Below are positions 33,125 to 41,122 of a stretch of 64,000 nt of DNA, piece by piece. The position numbers and the translations under genes were made by a program. The notes beneath the pieces are model-generated. The model saw nothing but the letters and a program-made list of their open reading frames with translations, had not been told where the DNA came from and made no database searches. The stretch comes from RAM1 sp050247515. GTDB taxonomy: Bacteria; Pseudomonadota; Gammaproteobacteria; Burkholderiales; Burkholderiaceae_C. How positions within the stretch are numbered: position 1 is the stretch's first letter; every line of letters begins with the position of its first letter. The stretch spans positions 124,001 to 188,000 of the forward strand of contig JBFWUB010000004.1 in the NCBI GenBank assembly GCA_050247515.1, read 5' to 3'.

Positions 33125-34783
33125 ATGACTCTCAAACTCTGCGTCGCCCAACTGAATTTCGTCGTGGGCGACATGCCGGGCAACGCCAGGAAAATCGTGG
33201 ACGCTGCCCGCGCAGCTTACGCGGACGGCGCCCGGCTGCTGCTGACCCCCGAACTGTCCATCTGCGGCTATGCGGCCGAAGACCTGTTCCTGCGTCCCGC
33301 CTTCATTGCGGCCTGTGATGATGCCGTGAAAACGGTGGCCCGCGAACTGGCCGGGTTAAAGGACCTGGCCGTGGTGGTGGGACACCCCACCGGCGGCGAC
33401 CGGCGCACGCGCAGCGTGGCCGTGCAGCAGCGCCACAACGCGGCCAGCGTGCTGCAGGCGGGCGAGGTCATCGCCACCTATGCCAAGCGCGAGCTGCCCA
33501 ACTACCAGGTGTTTGACGAGCGGCGCTACTTCACGCCGGGCCAAGGCACCTGCGTGTTTGACGCCGGAGGCCTGAAGGTAGGCCTGCTGATCTGTGAGGA
33601 CGCGTGGTTTGACGAGCCGGCCCGGCTGGCGCGGGATGCCGGTGCGCAACTGCTGGCGGTCATCAATGCGTCGCCGTTTCACGTGGGCAAGGGCGGCGAG
33701 CGCGAGCAGATGATGCGCGAACGCGTGGCCGACTGTCGCCTGCCGCTGGTTTACGCTCACCTGGTCGGCGGCCAGGACGAGGTGGTGTTTGAAGGGCATT
33801 CGTTTGCCGTCAATGTCGACGGCACCATCGCCGCCCGCGCGCCCAGCTTTGTGCCGGACCTGTTCACGGTGCAGGCCAGCGGTACCGGCACGCCGGTGCT
33901 GGGCGGCACGCTGGCCCCGCAGCGCAGCCCCGAGGCTGATCTGTGGGACGCCCTGGTGCTGGGCGTGCGTGACTACATCGGCAAGAACGGCTTTCCCGGC
34001 GTGCTTCTGGGCTTGTCGGGCGGCATAGATTCGGCCCTGGTGCTGGCGGTGGCGGTGGACGCACTGGGCGCGGGCAAGGTGCGCGCCGTGATGATGCCTT
34101 CGCCTTACACGGCCGACATCAGCTGGATTGACGCGCGCGACATGGCGGCCCGCCTGGGCGTGCGCTACGACGAGATTTCCATCGTGCCCGAGTTCGAGGC
34201 ATTCAAGGCGTCGCTGGCGGGAGAGTTCGCCGGGCGGCCCGAGGACACCACTGAAGAGAACATCCAGGCCCGCATCCGCGGTGTGATGCTGATGGCGCTG
34301 TCCAACAAGTTCGGCAGCATTGTGCTGACCACCGGCAACAAGAGCGAGATGGCCACCGGCTACTGCACGCTGTACGGCGACATGGCGGGTGGCTTCGCGG
34401 TGATCAAGGACGTGTTCAAGACGGCGGTGTTCCGTCTGGCGCGCTGGCGCAATGAACATGATCCGTATGGCACCGGCGCCAACCCGATCCCCGAGCGCAT
34501 CATCACCCGCCCGCCCAGCGCCGAGCTGCGCCCCGACCAGAAAGACCAGGACAGCCTGCCGCCCTACGAAGTGTTGGACGCGATCCTGGAGCGTTACATG
34601 GAGAACGACCAGTCGGCCGACGAGATCGTTGCCGCCGGCTTTGCGCGTACCGACGTGGACCGCGTGACGCGTCTGGTGAAGATCAACGAGTACAAGCGCC
34701 GCCAGGCGCCGGTGGGGATTAGGGTCAGCCACCGCAGCTTCGGCAAGGATTGGCGCTATCCTATTACCAGCAAATTTCTATAG
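33125..34783 (+). CDS. nadE: Glutamine-dependent NAD+ synthetase (NadE2 type)
   Basis: A 552-residue two-domain enzyme. Residues 1-265 form a nitrilase-fold glutaminase with the catalytic triad Glu43 (LTPELSICGY), Lys (YAKRELPNY) and Cys (LLICEDAWF). Residues about 275-552 form the synthetase with the ATP-binding SGGIDSAL near 297. It amidates deamido-NAD using glutamine nitrogen. glnB follows after 12 bases, so the two are co-transcribed. This arrangement matters because PII proteins are known to relieve NAD inhibition of NadE2 in some proteobacteria. Confidence 0.95.
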   Translation: MTLKLCVAQLNFVVGDMPGNARKIVDAARAAYADGARLLLTPELSICGYAAEDLFLRPAFIAACDDAVKTVARELAGLKDLAVVVGHPTGGDRRTRSVAVQQRHNAASVLQAGEVIATYAKRELPNYQVFDERRYFTPGQGTCVFDAGGLKVGLLICEDAWFDEPARLARDAGAQLLAVINASPFHVGKGGEREQMMRERVADCRLPLVYAHLVGGQDEVVFEGHSFAVNVDGTIAARAPSFVPDLFTVQASGTGTPVLGGTLAPQRSPEADLWDALVLGVRDYIGKNGFPGVLLGLSGGIDSALVLAVAVDALGAGKVRAVMMPSPYTADISWIDARDMAARLGVRYDEISIVPEFEAFKASLAGEFAGRPEDTTEENIQARIRGVMLMALSNKFGSIVLTTGNKSEMATGYCTLYGDMAGGFAVIKDVFKTAVFRLARWRNEHDPYGTGANPIPERIITRPPSAELRPDQKDQDSLPPYEVLDAILERYMENDQSADEIVAAGFARTDVDRVTRLVKINEYKRRQAPVGIRVSHRSFGKDWRYPITSKFL

Positions 34784-34795
34784 GGGACATTTTTC

Positions 34796-35134
34796 ATGAA
34801 GCAGATTACCGCCATCGTCAAACCCTTCAAGCTCGAGGAAGTGCGCGAGGCGCTGGCCGAATGCGGCGTGACCGGCCTGACCGTCACCGAAGTCAAAGGC
34901 TTTGGCCGCCAGAAGGGCCACACCGAGCTGTACCGCGGCGCCGAATACGTGGTGGACTTCCTGCCCAAGGTGAAGGTGGAGGTGGTGGTGAAGGACGACG
35001 ACGCAGACCGCTGCGTGGACGCCATCGTCAAGGCCGCGCGCACCGGCAAGATCGGCGACGGCAAGATCTTCATTACCACGGTGGAACGCGTGGTGCGCAT
35101 CCGCACCGGCGAGACCGACGAATCAGCGGTTTAA
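34796..35134 (+). CDS. glnB: Nitrogen regulatory protein P-II
   Basis: A 112-residue PII signal protein. The T-loop with the uridylylation site Tyr51 (GHTELYRGAEY) and the C-terminal GKIGDGKIFITTVERVVRIRTGE are canonical. It trimerises, senses 2-oxoglutarate, ATP and ADP, and signals nitrogen status. AGGGGACA precedes ATG 34796. Its TAA stop interlocks with the stop of the convergent LOG gene in TTAA at 35131-35134. It is encoded with nadE, not with amtB as for GlnK, which supports the glnB name. Confidence 0.97.
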   Translation: MKQITAIVKPFKLEEVREALAECGVTGLTVTEVKGFGRQKGHTELYRGAEYVVDFLPKVKVEVVVKDDDADRCVDAIVKAARTGKIGDGKIFITTVERVVRIRTGETDESAV

Positions 35135-35718
35135 ATTTCGGTCAGGTTGACCCGGTTGGCCGTCAGGCCGGCCGCCTGCACCAGTTCAGGCAACAGGGAT
35201 GACACAGCCGTTCCGGTGGTCATAAGTCCCATCTGCCAGTCGCTCATGAAGCCTTGGCGGATGCTGGATCGCAGGAACGCCAACAGCTCGTCGTAGTATC
35301 CACCGGTGTTGAGCAAGCCCACGGGCTTGTCGTGGTATCCCAACTGGCGCCAGGTCCACACCTCGAACAGTTCCTCAAAGGTGCCGATGCCGCCGGGCAG
35401 CGCCAGGAAAGCATCGGCACGCTCGGCCATCATGCGTTTGCGGTCATGCATGGTGTCCACCACATGCAGCTCGGTGCAGTCGAGCTTGGCCCATTCCTTT
35501 TCGACCAGCGCCGTGGGGATGACGCCCACCACGCGCCCGCCGGCTACCAGCGTGGCGTCGGCCACCATGCCCATCAGGCCGTTGTTGCCGCCACCGTACA
35601 CCAGCTGCCCGCCGTGGGCGCCGATCCAGTGCCCCGTTTGTCGGGCCACCTCGGCAAAGGCCGGGTCGGCACCCGGCCGCGAGCCGCAGTACACGCAGAC
35701 TGAAAAAGCCGGCGTCAT
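35131..35718 (-). CDS. LOG family protein (TIGR00730, probable cytokinin riboside 5'-monophosphate phosphoribohydrolase)
   Basis: A 195-residue Rossmann-fold protein. The two LOG motifs are present: GGGNNGLMG near residue 43 and PGGIGTFEE near 105. Plant and some bacterial members cleave N6-modified AMP to the free base and ribose 5-phosphate; many bacterial members act on purine monophosphates, so the exact substrate is open. ATG at 35718 overlaps the dgkA stop as ATGA. It is the last gene of a two-gene unit with dgkA. Confidence 0.88.
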   Translation of the reverse strand: MTPAFSVCVYCGSRPGADPAFAEVARQTGHWIGAHGGQLVYGGGNNGLMGMVADATLVAGGRVVGVIPTALVEKEWAKLDCTELHVVDTMHDRKRMMAERADAFLALPGGIGTFEELFEVWTWRQLGYHDKPVGLLNTGGYYDELLAFLRSSIRQGFMSDWQMGLMTTGTAVSSLLPELVQAAGLTANRVNLTEI

Positions 35719-36098
35719 GCGCCAAACCTCTGCCACAGCGCCGCCACCCATATCCCGGCGCACAGCACCAGGCTGAGCAGAACAGCAGCGCTGCCCATGT
35801 CCTTGGCGCGCTTGGACAGGTCGTGCCATTCGGGGCCGATGCGGTCGATGGCGGTTTCGATGCCGGTGTTGAGCAACTCCACGATCATCAAAATCAGCAC
35901 TGAGCCGGCCAGCAGCGCGGTTTCCACCCAGCTGCGGCCCAGCCAGAACGACAGCGGCAGCAGCACGACGGCGGCGATTGCCTCCTGGCGAAAGGCGGTC
36001 TCACCCCAGCCGGCGCGCAGGCCTTCGATCGAATAGCCCAGCGCGTGCCAGACGCGATTCAGGCCAGTACGGGTTTTTTGCAGGTTGACTTGGACCAT
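35715..36098 (-). CDS. dgkA: Diacylglycerol kinase (prokaryotic, integral membrane)
   Basis: A 127-residue membrane enzyme that phosphorylates diacylglycerol to phosphatidic acid, recycling lipid from phospholipid head-group transfer. Three membrane helices are visible. The catalytic signature VELLNTGIETAIDRI carries the essential Glu and Asn, and the N-terminal amphipathic segment contains the conserved RQEAIAAVV. Length matches the family. It is coupled to the LOG gene by an ATGA overlap. The RDD gene ends upstream on the same strand after 31 bases, so it may belong to the same transcript. Confidence 0.93.
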   Translation of the reverse strand: MVQVNLQKTRTGLNRVWHALGYSIEGLRAGWGETAFRQEAIAAVVLLPLSFWLGRSWVETALLAGSVLILMIVELLNTGIETAIDRIGPEWHDLSKRAKDMGSAAVLLSLVLCAGIWVAALWQRFGA

Positions 36099-36129
36099 GG
36101 GCGCATTGTCGCCGCGCAACATGACGGCG

Positions 36130-36681
36130 CTAGCGCGACATGGGCGCGGACGTGATCAGGCGCGTACCGGCCAGCGCGTCGTGCCAGAACTGCCGCTGCG
36201 GGTGAAACCGGCTGAGCAGCGCCCAGACCGCGACCCAGCCCAGCACCAGCACGGCCGACTCACCGCCCGACAGCCTGAACGGCGCGATGGCCGCCAGCGG
36301 CGGCAGGAACCACAGCCAGCTCAGCACGTAGCGCCCCAGGGCGCGCAACTGGGTCAACGGGCGTCCCATGACGTCCACCACACGGATGTTCCAGGTCTTC
36401 ATGGCCAGGGTTTGGCCGCGCGCCCAGAACCAGGAGAAATAGATGCCGAACACCACAAACAGGAAGGCCTGCAGCAGGTGGCGGCGCTCGTCCATGGCGT
36501 TGCGCATCTGGCCCAGCGTGCTGAACAGCCAGCCGGCGACAAACACCACAGCGAACAGCAGCATGCCTTCATACAGCCAGCAGGCCATGCGCCGGCGCAG
36601 GCCGGGGGTGGAAGACAGGGACGGCGGGGTGGGCGTGGCAGGCCCCGGCGCATCAGGCCGCGCCTCGGTTGAAACAGTCAT
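36130..36681 (-). CDS. RDD family membrane protein
   Basis: A 183-residue membrane protein with an RDD domain: the Arg-Arg start of the first helix (LRRRMACWLYEGMLLF), three hydrophobic segments at about 38-58, 75-98 and 115-160, and the conserved QTLAMKTWNIRVVD and WHDALAGTRLI segments. RDD proteins are small membrane proteins of mostly unknown function, some linked to ion antiport. It is the fourth gene after a sigma factor (sigma, DUF3619, DUF3106, RDD), and its start lies 16 bases after the DUF3106 stop. Confidence 0.85.
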   Translation of the reverse strand: MTVSTEARPDAPGPATPTPPSLSSTPGLRRRMACWLYEGMLLFAVVFVAGWLFSTLGQMRNAMDERRHLLQAFLFVVFGIYFSWFWARGQTLAMKTWNIRVVDVMGRPLTQLRALGRYVLSWLWFLPPLAAIAPFRLSGGESAVLVLGWVAVWALLSRFHPQRQFWHDALAGTRLITSAPMSR

Positions 36682-36697
36682 CAGCAGTCGGAAAGGC

Positions 36698-37354
36698 TCA
36701 GTTGGACGGCGGGGAAGCGGGGGCCGGCGTGGCCGCGATCCGCTTTTGCGGCAGGAGCGTATTGTGATCGACCTGGTGGGGCGGCGCGGCAATGCGCGTG
36801 CGTTCTTTCTGGTCGGGCGTGGTCTTGGGCGGGACTTTGGCCAGCTTTTGCGGCGGCACGGGCTTGACGGCAGCTGCGGCGCCTGCTGCCTTGGGCCTGG
36901 CTTTGGCAGCCAGCCTGGCCTTTTCTTCGGGCGTGAGCGACTGGTAGGCCTCCCACTTGGCTTTCTTGTCGTCGGGCGGAATCCTGCGCGTGTCGGCGAA
37001 ATTCAGCCGCGCCTGGGTACGCTGCTGCGGGCTCAGCGCCACCCATTCGGTCATGCGGCTGTGCAGCTTGGCCTGTTCGTCGGCGGACAGCTTGGGGTAG
37101 TTCTGTGACAGTGCGATCCACTTGCGCTTCTGGGCTTCGCTGATGGTGCCCCACTGCGCCGCCAGGGGTGCCAGAGACTGTTTTTGCGCCGGCGACAGCT
37201 CGTTCCAGGCAGGCCCCCCGGTGGTTCTGGCGGGCTTGGCCGCCGGGCTGGCAGGTGTCGCCGCCTTGGCCGGGGCGGCCTGTTGCGCCAGGGCCGCGCC
37301 GGCCAAGGCAGCGCCCAGCACCCAAGCAGCAACGACCAGGCGGGGGGCGCGCAT
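36698..37354 (-). CDS. DUF3106 domain-containing exported protein
   Basis: A 218-residue secreted or periplasmic protein. A signal peptide (MRAPRLVVAAWVLGAALAGAALAQ) is followed by an Ala/Pro linker and a helical segment of Trp-containing repeats: WNELSPAQKQSLAPL, WGTISEAQKRKWIAL, YPKLSADEQAKLHSR, WVALSPQQRTQARLN, YQSLTPEEKARL. These five related units of about 20 residues resemble the heavy-metal-resistance/CpxP style of helical sensor, which is an inference. A basic Pro-rich tail ends the protein. The start is two bases after the DUF3619 stop. Confidence 0.82.
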   Translation of the reverse strand: MRAPRLVVAAWVLGAALAGAALAQQAAPAKAATPASPAAKPARTTGGPAWNELSPAQKQSLAPLAAQWGTISEAQKRKWIALSQNYPKLSADEQAKLHSRMTEWVALSPQQRTQARLNFADTRRIPPDDKKAKWEAYQSLTPEEKARLAAKARPKAAGAAAAVKPVPPQKLAKVPPKTTPDQKERTRIAAPPHQVDHNTLLPQKRIAATPAPASPPSN

Positions 37355-37356
37355 GG

Positions 37357-37782
37357 TCAGGGTGCGCGGTCGCCACCGCTGTTGAGGAACTGCATGAAGC
37401 CCGGATCGGCGTAAGCCGCTGGCGGCAGATCGTCGGTGAGCAGTGCCGCATCGACCTCCGCTACTTCTTCCGCCCGGTTCTCGTTCTGGATCACGTTGAT
37501 GGCCACCAGGCCGGCTGCAAGCGCAACCAGTGGCAGGGCCGAGGCCAGGCGCCCCCACAAACCGGGCTGGCCGGCATCAAAATCAAGGGTTGCAACGCCA
37601 CGCGACACGCCCAGAGTGGGGCTGGAGACCACTTTGCGACGGGCCAGGGCACGCACCCGCGCGGCGCGCAGGCGCTCGGAAACTTCGTGGGACAGGCCGG
37701 TATCGGCCGACAGGCGGGCTGCCACCTGCCGGCCAAAGCGGTCCTGCAGGAGCTGGTTTTGTTGTTGGTCTGTGGTTGTCAT
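37357..37782 (-). CDS. DUF3619 family single-pass membrane protein, candidate anti-sigma factor
   Basis: A 141-residue protein with a soluble Gln/Arg-rich N-terminus (LQDRFGRQVAARLSADTGLSHEVSERLRAARVRAL), one hydrophobic segment at about residues 80-98 (LASALPLVALAAGLVAINVI) and an acidic C-terminus. Position directly after an ECF sigma factor (ATGA overlap) and its topology (cytoplasmic N-terminus, single membrane span) are what one expects of an anti-sigma factor, although DUF3619 has no proven function known to me. Confidence 0.8.
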   Translation of the reverse strand: MTTTDQQQNQLLQDRFGRQVAARLSADTGLSHEVSERLRAARVRALARRKVVSSPTLGVSRGVATLDFDAGQPGLWGRLASALPLVALAAGLVAINVIQNENRAEEVAEVDAALLTDDLPPAAYADPGFMQFLNSGGDRAP

Positions 37783-38345
37783 AGCTGGATTCCCTTTGCC
37801 TTCAGTGCTTTGCTGAGGGCCTGGACTGCCCGGGAACAGTGCGTTTTGACACTGCCTTCAGAACAGCCCATGGCCGCGGCCGTTTCGGCCACGTCCATGT
37901 CCTCCCAGTAACGCATGAGGAAGGCTTCACGTTGACGTGCCGGCAACTGGCCGACTGAATCTTCGATCTCACGCAATATCTGGGCCCGGCTGGTGGTGTC
38001 CTCCGTGCTTTCTGAGCCTTGGGAGCCGTCCTGGGTCTGATAAGTTTCCAGAAGGTCGAAATCTCCCTCATCCGACGCGGATTCGAAGTCCCCCAGATTG
38101 GAAAACAGGGCGTTTCGGGTCTTCTGGCGGCGAAACCAGTCCAGCATGCAGTTGGACAGGATGCGCTGGAACAGCATGGGCAGCTCACCCGCGGGCTTGT
38201 CGCCGTAGTATTCAGACAGCTTCATCATGCTGTCCTGCACGATATCCAGGGCTGCCTCTTCATCACGCACGTGGTACAGCGCCCGCTTGAAAGCCCGTTT
38301 TTCAACGCCCTTCAGGAAGTCTGAAAGTTCTTGTTCTGTAGCCAA
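37779..38345 (-). CDS. RNA polymerase ECF-type sigma factor
   Basis: A 188-residue sigma-70 family factor. Region 2 (about 20-85) includes the -10 recognition stretch RDEEAALDIVQDSMMKLSEYY and FQRILSNCMLDWFRRQ. After a long acidic linker (about 85-120), region 4 contains LPARQREAFLMRYWEDMDVAETAAAMGCSEGSVKTHCSRA. Start is TTG at 38345 with no clear Shine-Dalgarno, and no ATG is available before residue 40, hinting at weak expression. It heads an operon with DUF3619, DUF3106 and RDD genes and is divergent from ilvB. Confidence 0.9.
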   Translation of the reverse strand: MATEQELSDFLKGVEKRAFKRALYHVRDEEAALDIVQDSMMKLSEYYGDKPAGELPMLFQRILSNCMLDWFRRQKTRNALFSNLGDFESASDEGDFDLLETYQTQDGSQGSESTEDTTSRAQILREIEDSVGQLPARQREAFLMRYWEDMDVAETAAAMGCSEGSVKTHCSRAVQALSKALKAKGIQL

Positions 38346-38636
38346 GGAATGGGGGCCGGGGCAGGGCGCAGGATAAGGATGTCTCTTTTTGGATGCGGAT
38401 TTCGCTGGAAAGCAGCCGCAGGCAGCCCGAAATTATGGCATTGGCCCGTTGAGGCTGTCGCGAGGTGTTGCTGCGGTGCGATAATCCACGCTGCAAGTCA
38501 AAAGGCAAACGAGCCCTGATCCGGCGGTGCAAGCAGCCCGCCCATGGTTTGGGTTCTAAGTCCCGGTCCGGCTCCACAAGAGACCGTTGAAGGGGCACCC
38601 AAGGTTTTTCGTCAGAGAAATTCGCAAAGGTTGATC

Positions 38637-40412
38637 ATGGAAATCTCAAAGGCCGAAATCTCGGCAGCAGCGGCATCTGCCGCATCCGGCTCGCAGGAGC
38701 TGCGCGGTTCAGAAATCCTCGTCAAGACCCTTCAGGCCGAAGGCGTCAAATACGTCTGGGGCTACCCCGGCGGCGCGGTTCTGCACATCTACGATGCTTT
38801 TTACAAGCAGGACACCATCCAGCACATTTTGGTGCGCCACGAGCAGGCGGCCGTGCACGCGGCCGACGGGTACGCGCGCGCCACCGGCGACGTGGGCGTG
38901 GCGCTGGTCACCTCGGGCCCGGGCGTCACCAATGCCGTGACCGGCATCGCCACCGCCTACATGGACAGCATCCCCATGGTGATCATCACCGGCCAGGTGC
39001 CCACGCACGCCATCGGGCTGGACGCCTTCCAGGAGTGCGATACCGTCGGTATCACCCGGCCCATCGTCAAGCACAACTTCCTGGTCAAGGATGTGCGCGA
39101 CATGGCCATGACCATGAAAAAGGCCTTCCACATCGCGCGCAGCGGCCGCCCGGGCCCCGTGGTGGTGGACATCCCCAAGGACGTGTCCTTCAACAAGACG
39201 GCGTACACCGGCTACCCCGACAGCGTCGAGATGCGCTCGTACAACCCGGTGCGCAAAGGGCACGGGGGGCAGATCCGCAAGGCCCTGCAACTGCTGCTGG
39301 CGGCCAAGCGCCCGTATATCTACACCGGCGGTGGCGTGCTGCTGGGCAATGCCACGCAGGAGCTGCGCACGCTGGTGGACATGCTGGGCTACCCCTGCAC
39401 CAACACGCTGATGGGCCTGGGCGCCTACCCGGCCAGCGACCGCAAGTTCCTGGGCATGCTGGGCATGCATGGCACGATCGAGGCCAACAATGCCATGCAG
39501 AACTGCGACGTTCTGCTGGCCGTGGGCGCCCGCTTTGACGACCGCGTGATCGGCAACCCCAAGCATTTCGCGCAGAACGAGCGCAAGATCATCCACATCG
39601 ACATTGACCCGTCCAGCATTTCCAAGCGCGTCAAGGTGGACATCCCGATCGTCGGTGACGTCAAGGACGTGCTGGCCGAACTCATCGCCATGGTGCGCGA
39701 ATCAGGCCTGAAGCCCGATGCCGGCGCTCTGGGCGGCTGGTGGGACACGATCGAAGGCTGGCGCAAGCGCGACTGCCTCAAGTACGACCGCAAGAACACC
39801 GAGGTGATCAAGCCGCAGTACGTGGTCGAAACCCTCTGGAACATGACCAGGGACGTGGACACCTACATCACGTCCGACGTGGGCCAGCATCAGATGTGGG
39901 CCGCGCAGTACTACCGCTTTGACGAGCCGCGCCGCTGGATCAACTCCGGCGGCCTGGGCACCATGGGCGTGGGCATTCCCTACGCCATGGGCATCAAGCT
40001 GGCCAAGCCCGACAGCGAGGTGTTCTGCATCACCGGCGAAGGCTCGGTGCAGATGTGCATCCAGGAACTGTCCACCTGCCTGCAGTACAACACGCCGATC
40101 AAGATCGTGTCGCTGAACAACCGCTACCTCGGCATGGTGCGCCAGTGGCAGGAGCTGGACTATGAAGGCCGCTACAGCCACAGCTACATGGACGCGCTGC
40201 CCAATTTCGTGAAGCTCGCCGAGGCCTATGGCCACGTGGGCATGCTGATCGAGCGCCCACAGGACGTGGAGCCGGCGCTGCGCGAGGCACGCAAGCTCAA
40301 GGACCGCACGGTGTTCATGGACTTCCGCACCGACCCCACCGAGAACGTGTTCCCGATGGTGCAGGCCGGCAAGGGCATCACCGAGATGCTGCTGGGCTCC
40401 GAGGATCTTTAA
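38637..40412 (+). CDS. ilvB: Acetolactate synthase large (catalytic) subunit
   Basis: A 591-residue thiamine-diphosphate enzyme making 2-acetolactate or 2-aceto-2-hydroxybutyrate, the first step of valine, leucine and isoleucine synthesis. The TPP-binding glutamate is in VRHEQAAVHAADGYARA, the FAD/quinone fold in the middle, and the TPP pyrophosphate motif GEGSVQMCIQELSTCLQYNTP near 465. ATG at 38637 has an AAAGG site. The frame is open back to 38544, but that stretch has no recognisable homology. The spacer 38346-38636 to the sigma gene holds no gene that I can see; GATAAT at 38480 is a possible -10. Confidence 0.95.
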   Translation: MEISKAEISAAAASAASGSQELRGSEILVKTLQAEGVKYVWGYPGGAVLHIYDAFYKQDTIQHILVRHEQAAVHAADGYARATGDVGVALVTSGPGVTNAVTGIATAYMDSIPMVIITGQVPTHAIGLDAFQECDTVGITRPIVKHNFLVKDVRDMAMTMKKAFHIARSGRPGPVVVDIPKDVSFNKTAYTGYPDSVEMRSYNPVRKGHGGQIRKALQLLLAAKRPYIYTGGGVLLGNATQELRTLVDMLGYPCTNTLMGLGAYPASDRKFLGMLGMHGTIEANNAMQNCDVLLAVGARFDDRVIGNPKHFAQNERKIIHIDIDPSSISKRVKVDIPIVGDVKDVLAELIAMVRESGLKPDAGALGGWWDTIEGWRKRDCLKYDRKNTEVIKPQYVVETLWNMTRDVDTYITSDVGQHQMWAAQYYRFDEPRRWINSGGLGTMGVGIPYAMGIKLAKPDSEVFCITGEGSVQMCIQELSTCLQYNTPIKIVSLNNRYLGMVRQWQELDYEGRYSHSYMDALPNFVKLAEAYGHVGMLIERPQDVEPALREARKLKDRTVFMDFRTDPTENVFPMVQAGKGITEMLLGSEDL

Positions 40413-40428
40413 CCACTTACACGGACGG

Positions 40429-40491
40429 CGAGGCTATTGGTCGTCGAGCCCGCTGCTTACCGGCAGCGGGGGAGGGCGCCGAAAAGCCTCG
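40429..40491 (+). promoter_or_regulatory. Structured RNA leader before ilvH
   Basis: In the 90-base gap between ilvB and ilvH an outer stem CGAGGCT (40429-40435)/AGCCTCG (40485-40491) encloses a strong hairpin CCCGCTGC-TTACCG-GCAGCGGG (40449-40470). A GGAGGG stretch at 40471-40476 lies inside the outer stem. The structure could tune ilvH translation relative to ilvB or protect the downstream mRNA. Confidence 0.5.
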
Positions 40492-40502
40492 ACCGCATGG
40501 AT

Positions 40503-40994
40503 ATGAAACACATCATCGCTGTCTTGCTGGAAAACGAGCCCGGCGCTCTTTCCCGCGTGGTGGGCCTGTTCTCGGCCCGTGGCTACAACATTGAATCGCT
40601 CACCGTGGCGCCGACGGAAGACCCGTCGCTGTCACGCATGACGATCCAGACAACCGGCTCCGACGACGTGATCGAGCAGATCACCAAGCACCTGAACCGC
40701 CTGATTGAGGTGGTGAAGGTCGTTGACCTGACCGAAGGCGCCTATACCGAGCGCGAGCTCATGATGGTGAAGGTGCGCGCCGTGGGCAAGGAGCGCGAGG
40801 AGATGAAGCGCATGGCTGACATCTTCCGCGGCCGCATCATCGACGTCACCGAGAAAAGCTACACCATCGAGCTCACGGGTGATCAGGCCAAGAACGACGC
40901 CTTCCTGGTGGCCATTGACCGCAGCGCCATCCTGGAGACGGTGCGTACCGGCTCAAGCGGCATCGGTCGCGGCGAACGCATCCTTCGAGTATGA
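40503..40994 (+). CDS. ilvH: Acetolactate synthase small (regulatory) subunit
   Basis: A 163-residue regulatory subunit that binds valine and activates IlvB. The N-terminal ACT domain (residues 2-75, HIIAVLLENEPGALSRVVGLFSARGYNIESL) and the C-terminal ALS_ss domain (to 163) are both complete. ATG at 40503 gives the usual N-terminus; ATG at 40497 two codons upstream is an alternative. A structured leader precedes it. It is in the ilvB-ilvH-ilvC operon order typical of proteobacteria. Confidence 0.95.
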   Translation: MKHIIAVLLENEPGALSRVVGLFSARGYNIESLTVAPTEDPSLSRMTIQTTGSDDVIEQITKHLNRLIEVVKVVDLTEGAYTERELMMVKVRAVGKEREEMKRMADIFRGRIIDVTEKSYTIELTGDQAKNDAFLVAIDRSAILETVRTGSSGIGRGERILRV

Positions 40995-41000
40995 CCCACC

Positions 41001-41083
41001 CCCGAAGCGCCTTCGGCGCTTCCCCCTCAAGGGGGCGCCACCAGCGGCCCGGCAAAGCCGGCTCCGCGGTGGCCCCCGCGAAA
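41001..41083. repeat. GC-rich intergenic repeat between ilvH and ilvC
   Basis: Three consecutive hairpins: GAAGCGCC-TTC-GGCGCTTC (41004-41022), CCCCC-TCAA-GGGGG (41022-41035) and CCGGC-AAA-GCCGG (41049-41061), the last enclosed in a GCCACC/GGTGGC stem. The layout matches the hairpin-rich spacers at 23-86 and 10010-10088 in style and partly in sequence (the terminal GTGGCCCCC). It may separate ilvH and ilvC transcript levels. Confidence 0.6.
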
Positions 41084-41122
41084 TCCATCCACCACTGACT
41101 GTTTTTTTTGGAGAGAAAGACC

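Noticed and set aside
38544..38636. In-frame 31-codon extension of ilvB starting MVWVLS, considered as an ilv attenuator peptide
   Set aside because: It has no stop codon before ilvB, no terminator hairpin, and few branched-chain codons, so neither a leader peptide nor a real N-terminus is supported.
40995..41100. Hairpin-rich spacer after ilvH considered as a CRISPR fragment or a riboswitch
   Set aside because: There is no regular repeat-spacer pattern and no known aptamer consensus; it fits the family of GC-rich intergenic repeats seen elsewhere in the window.
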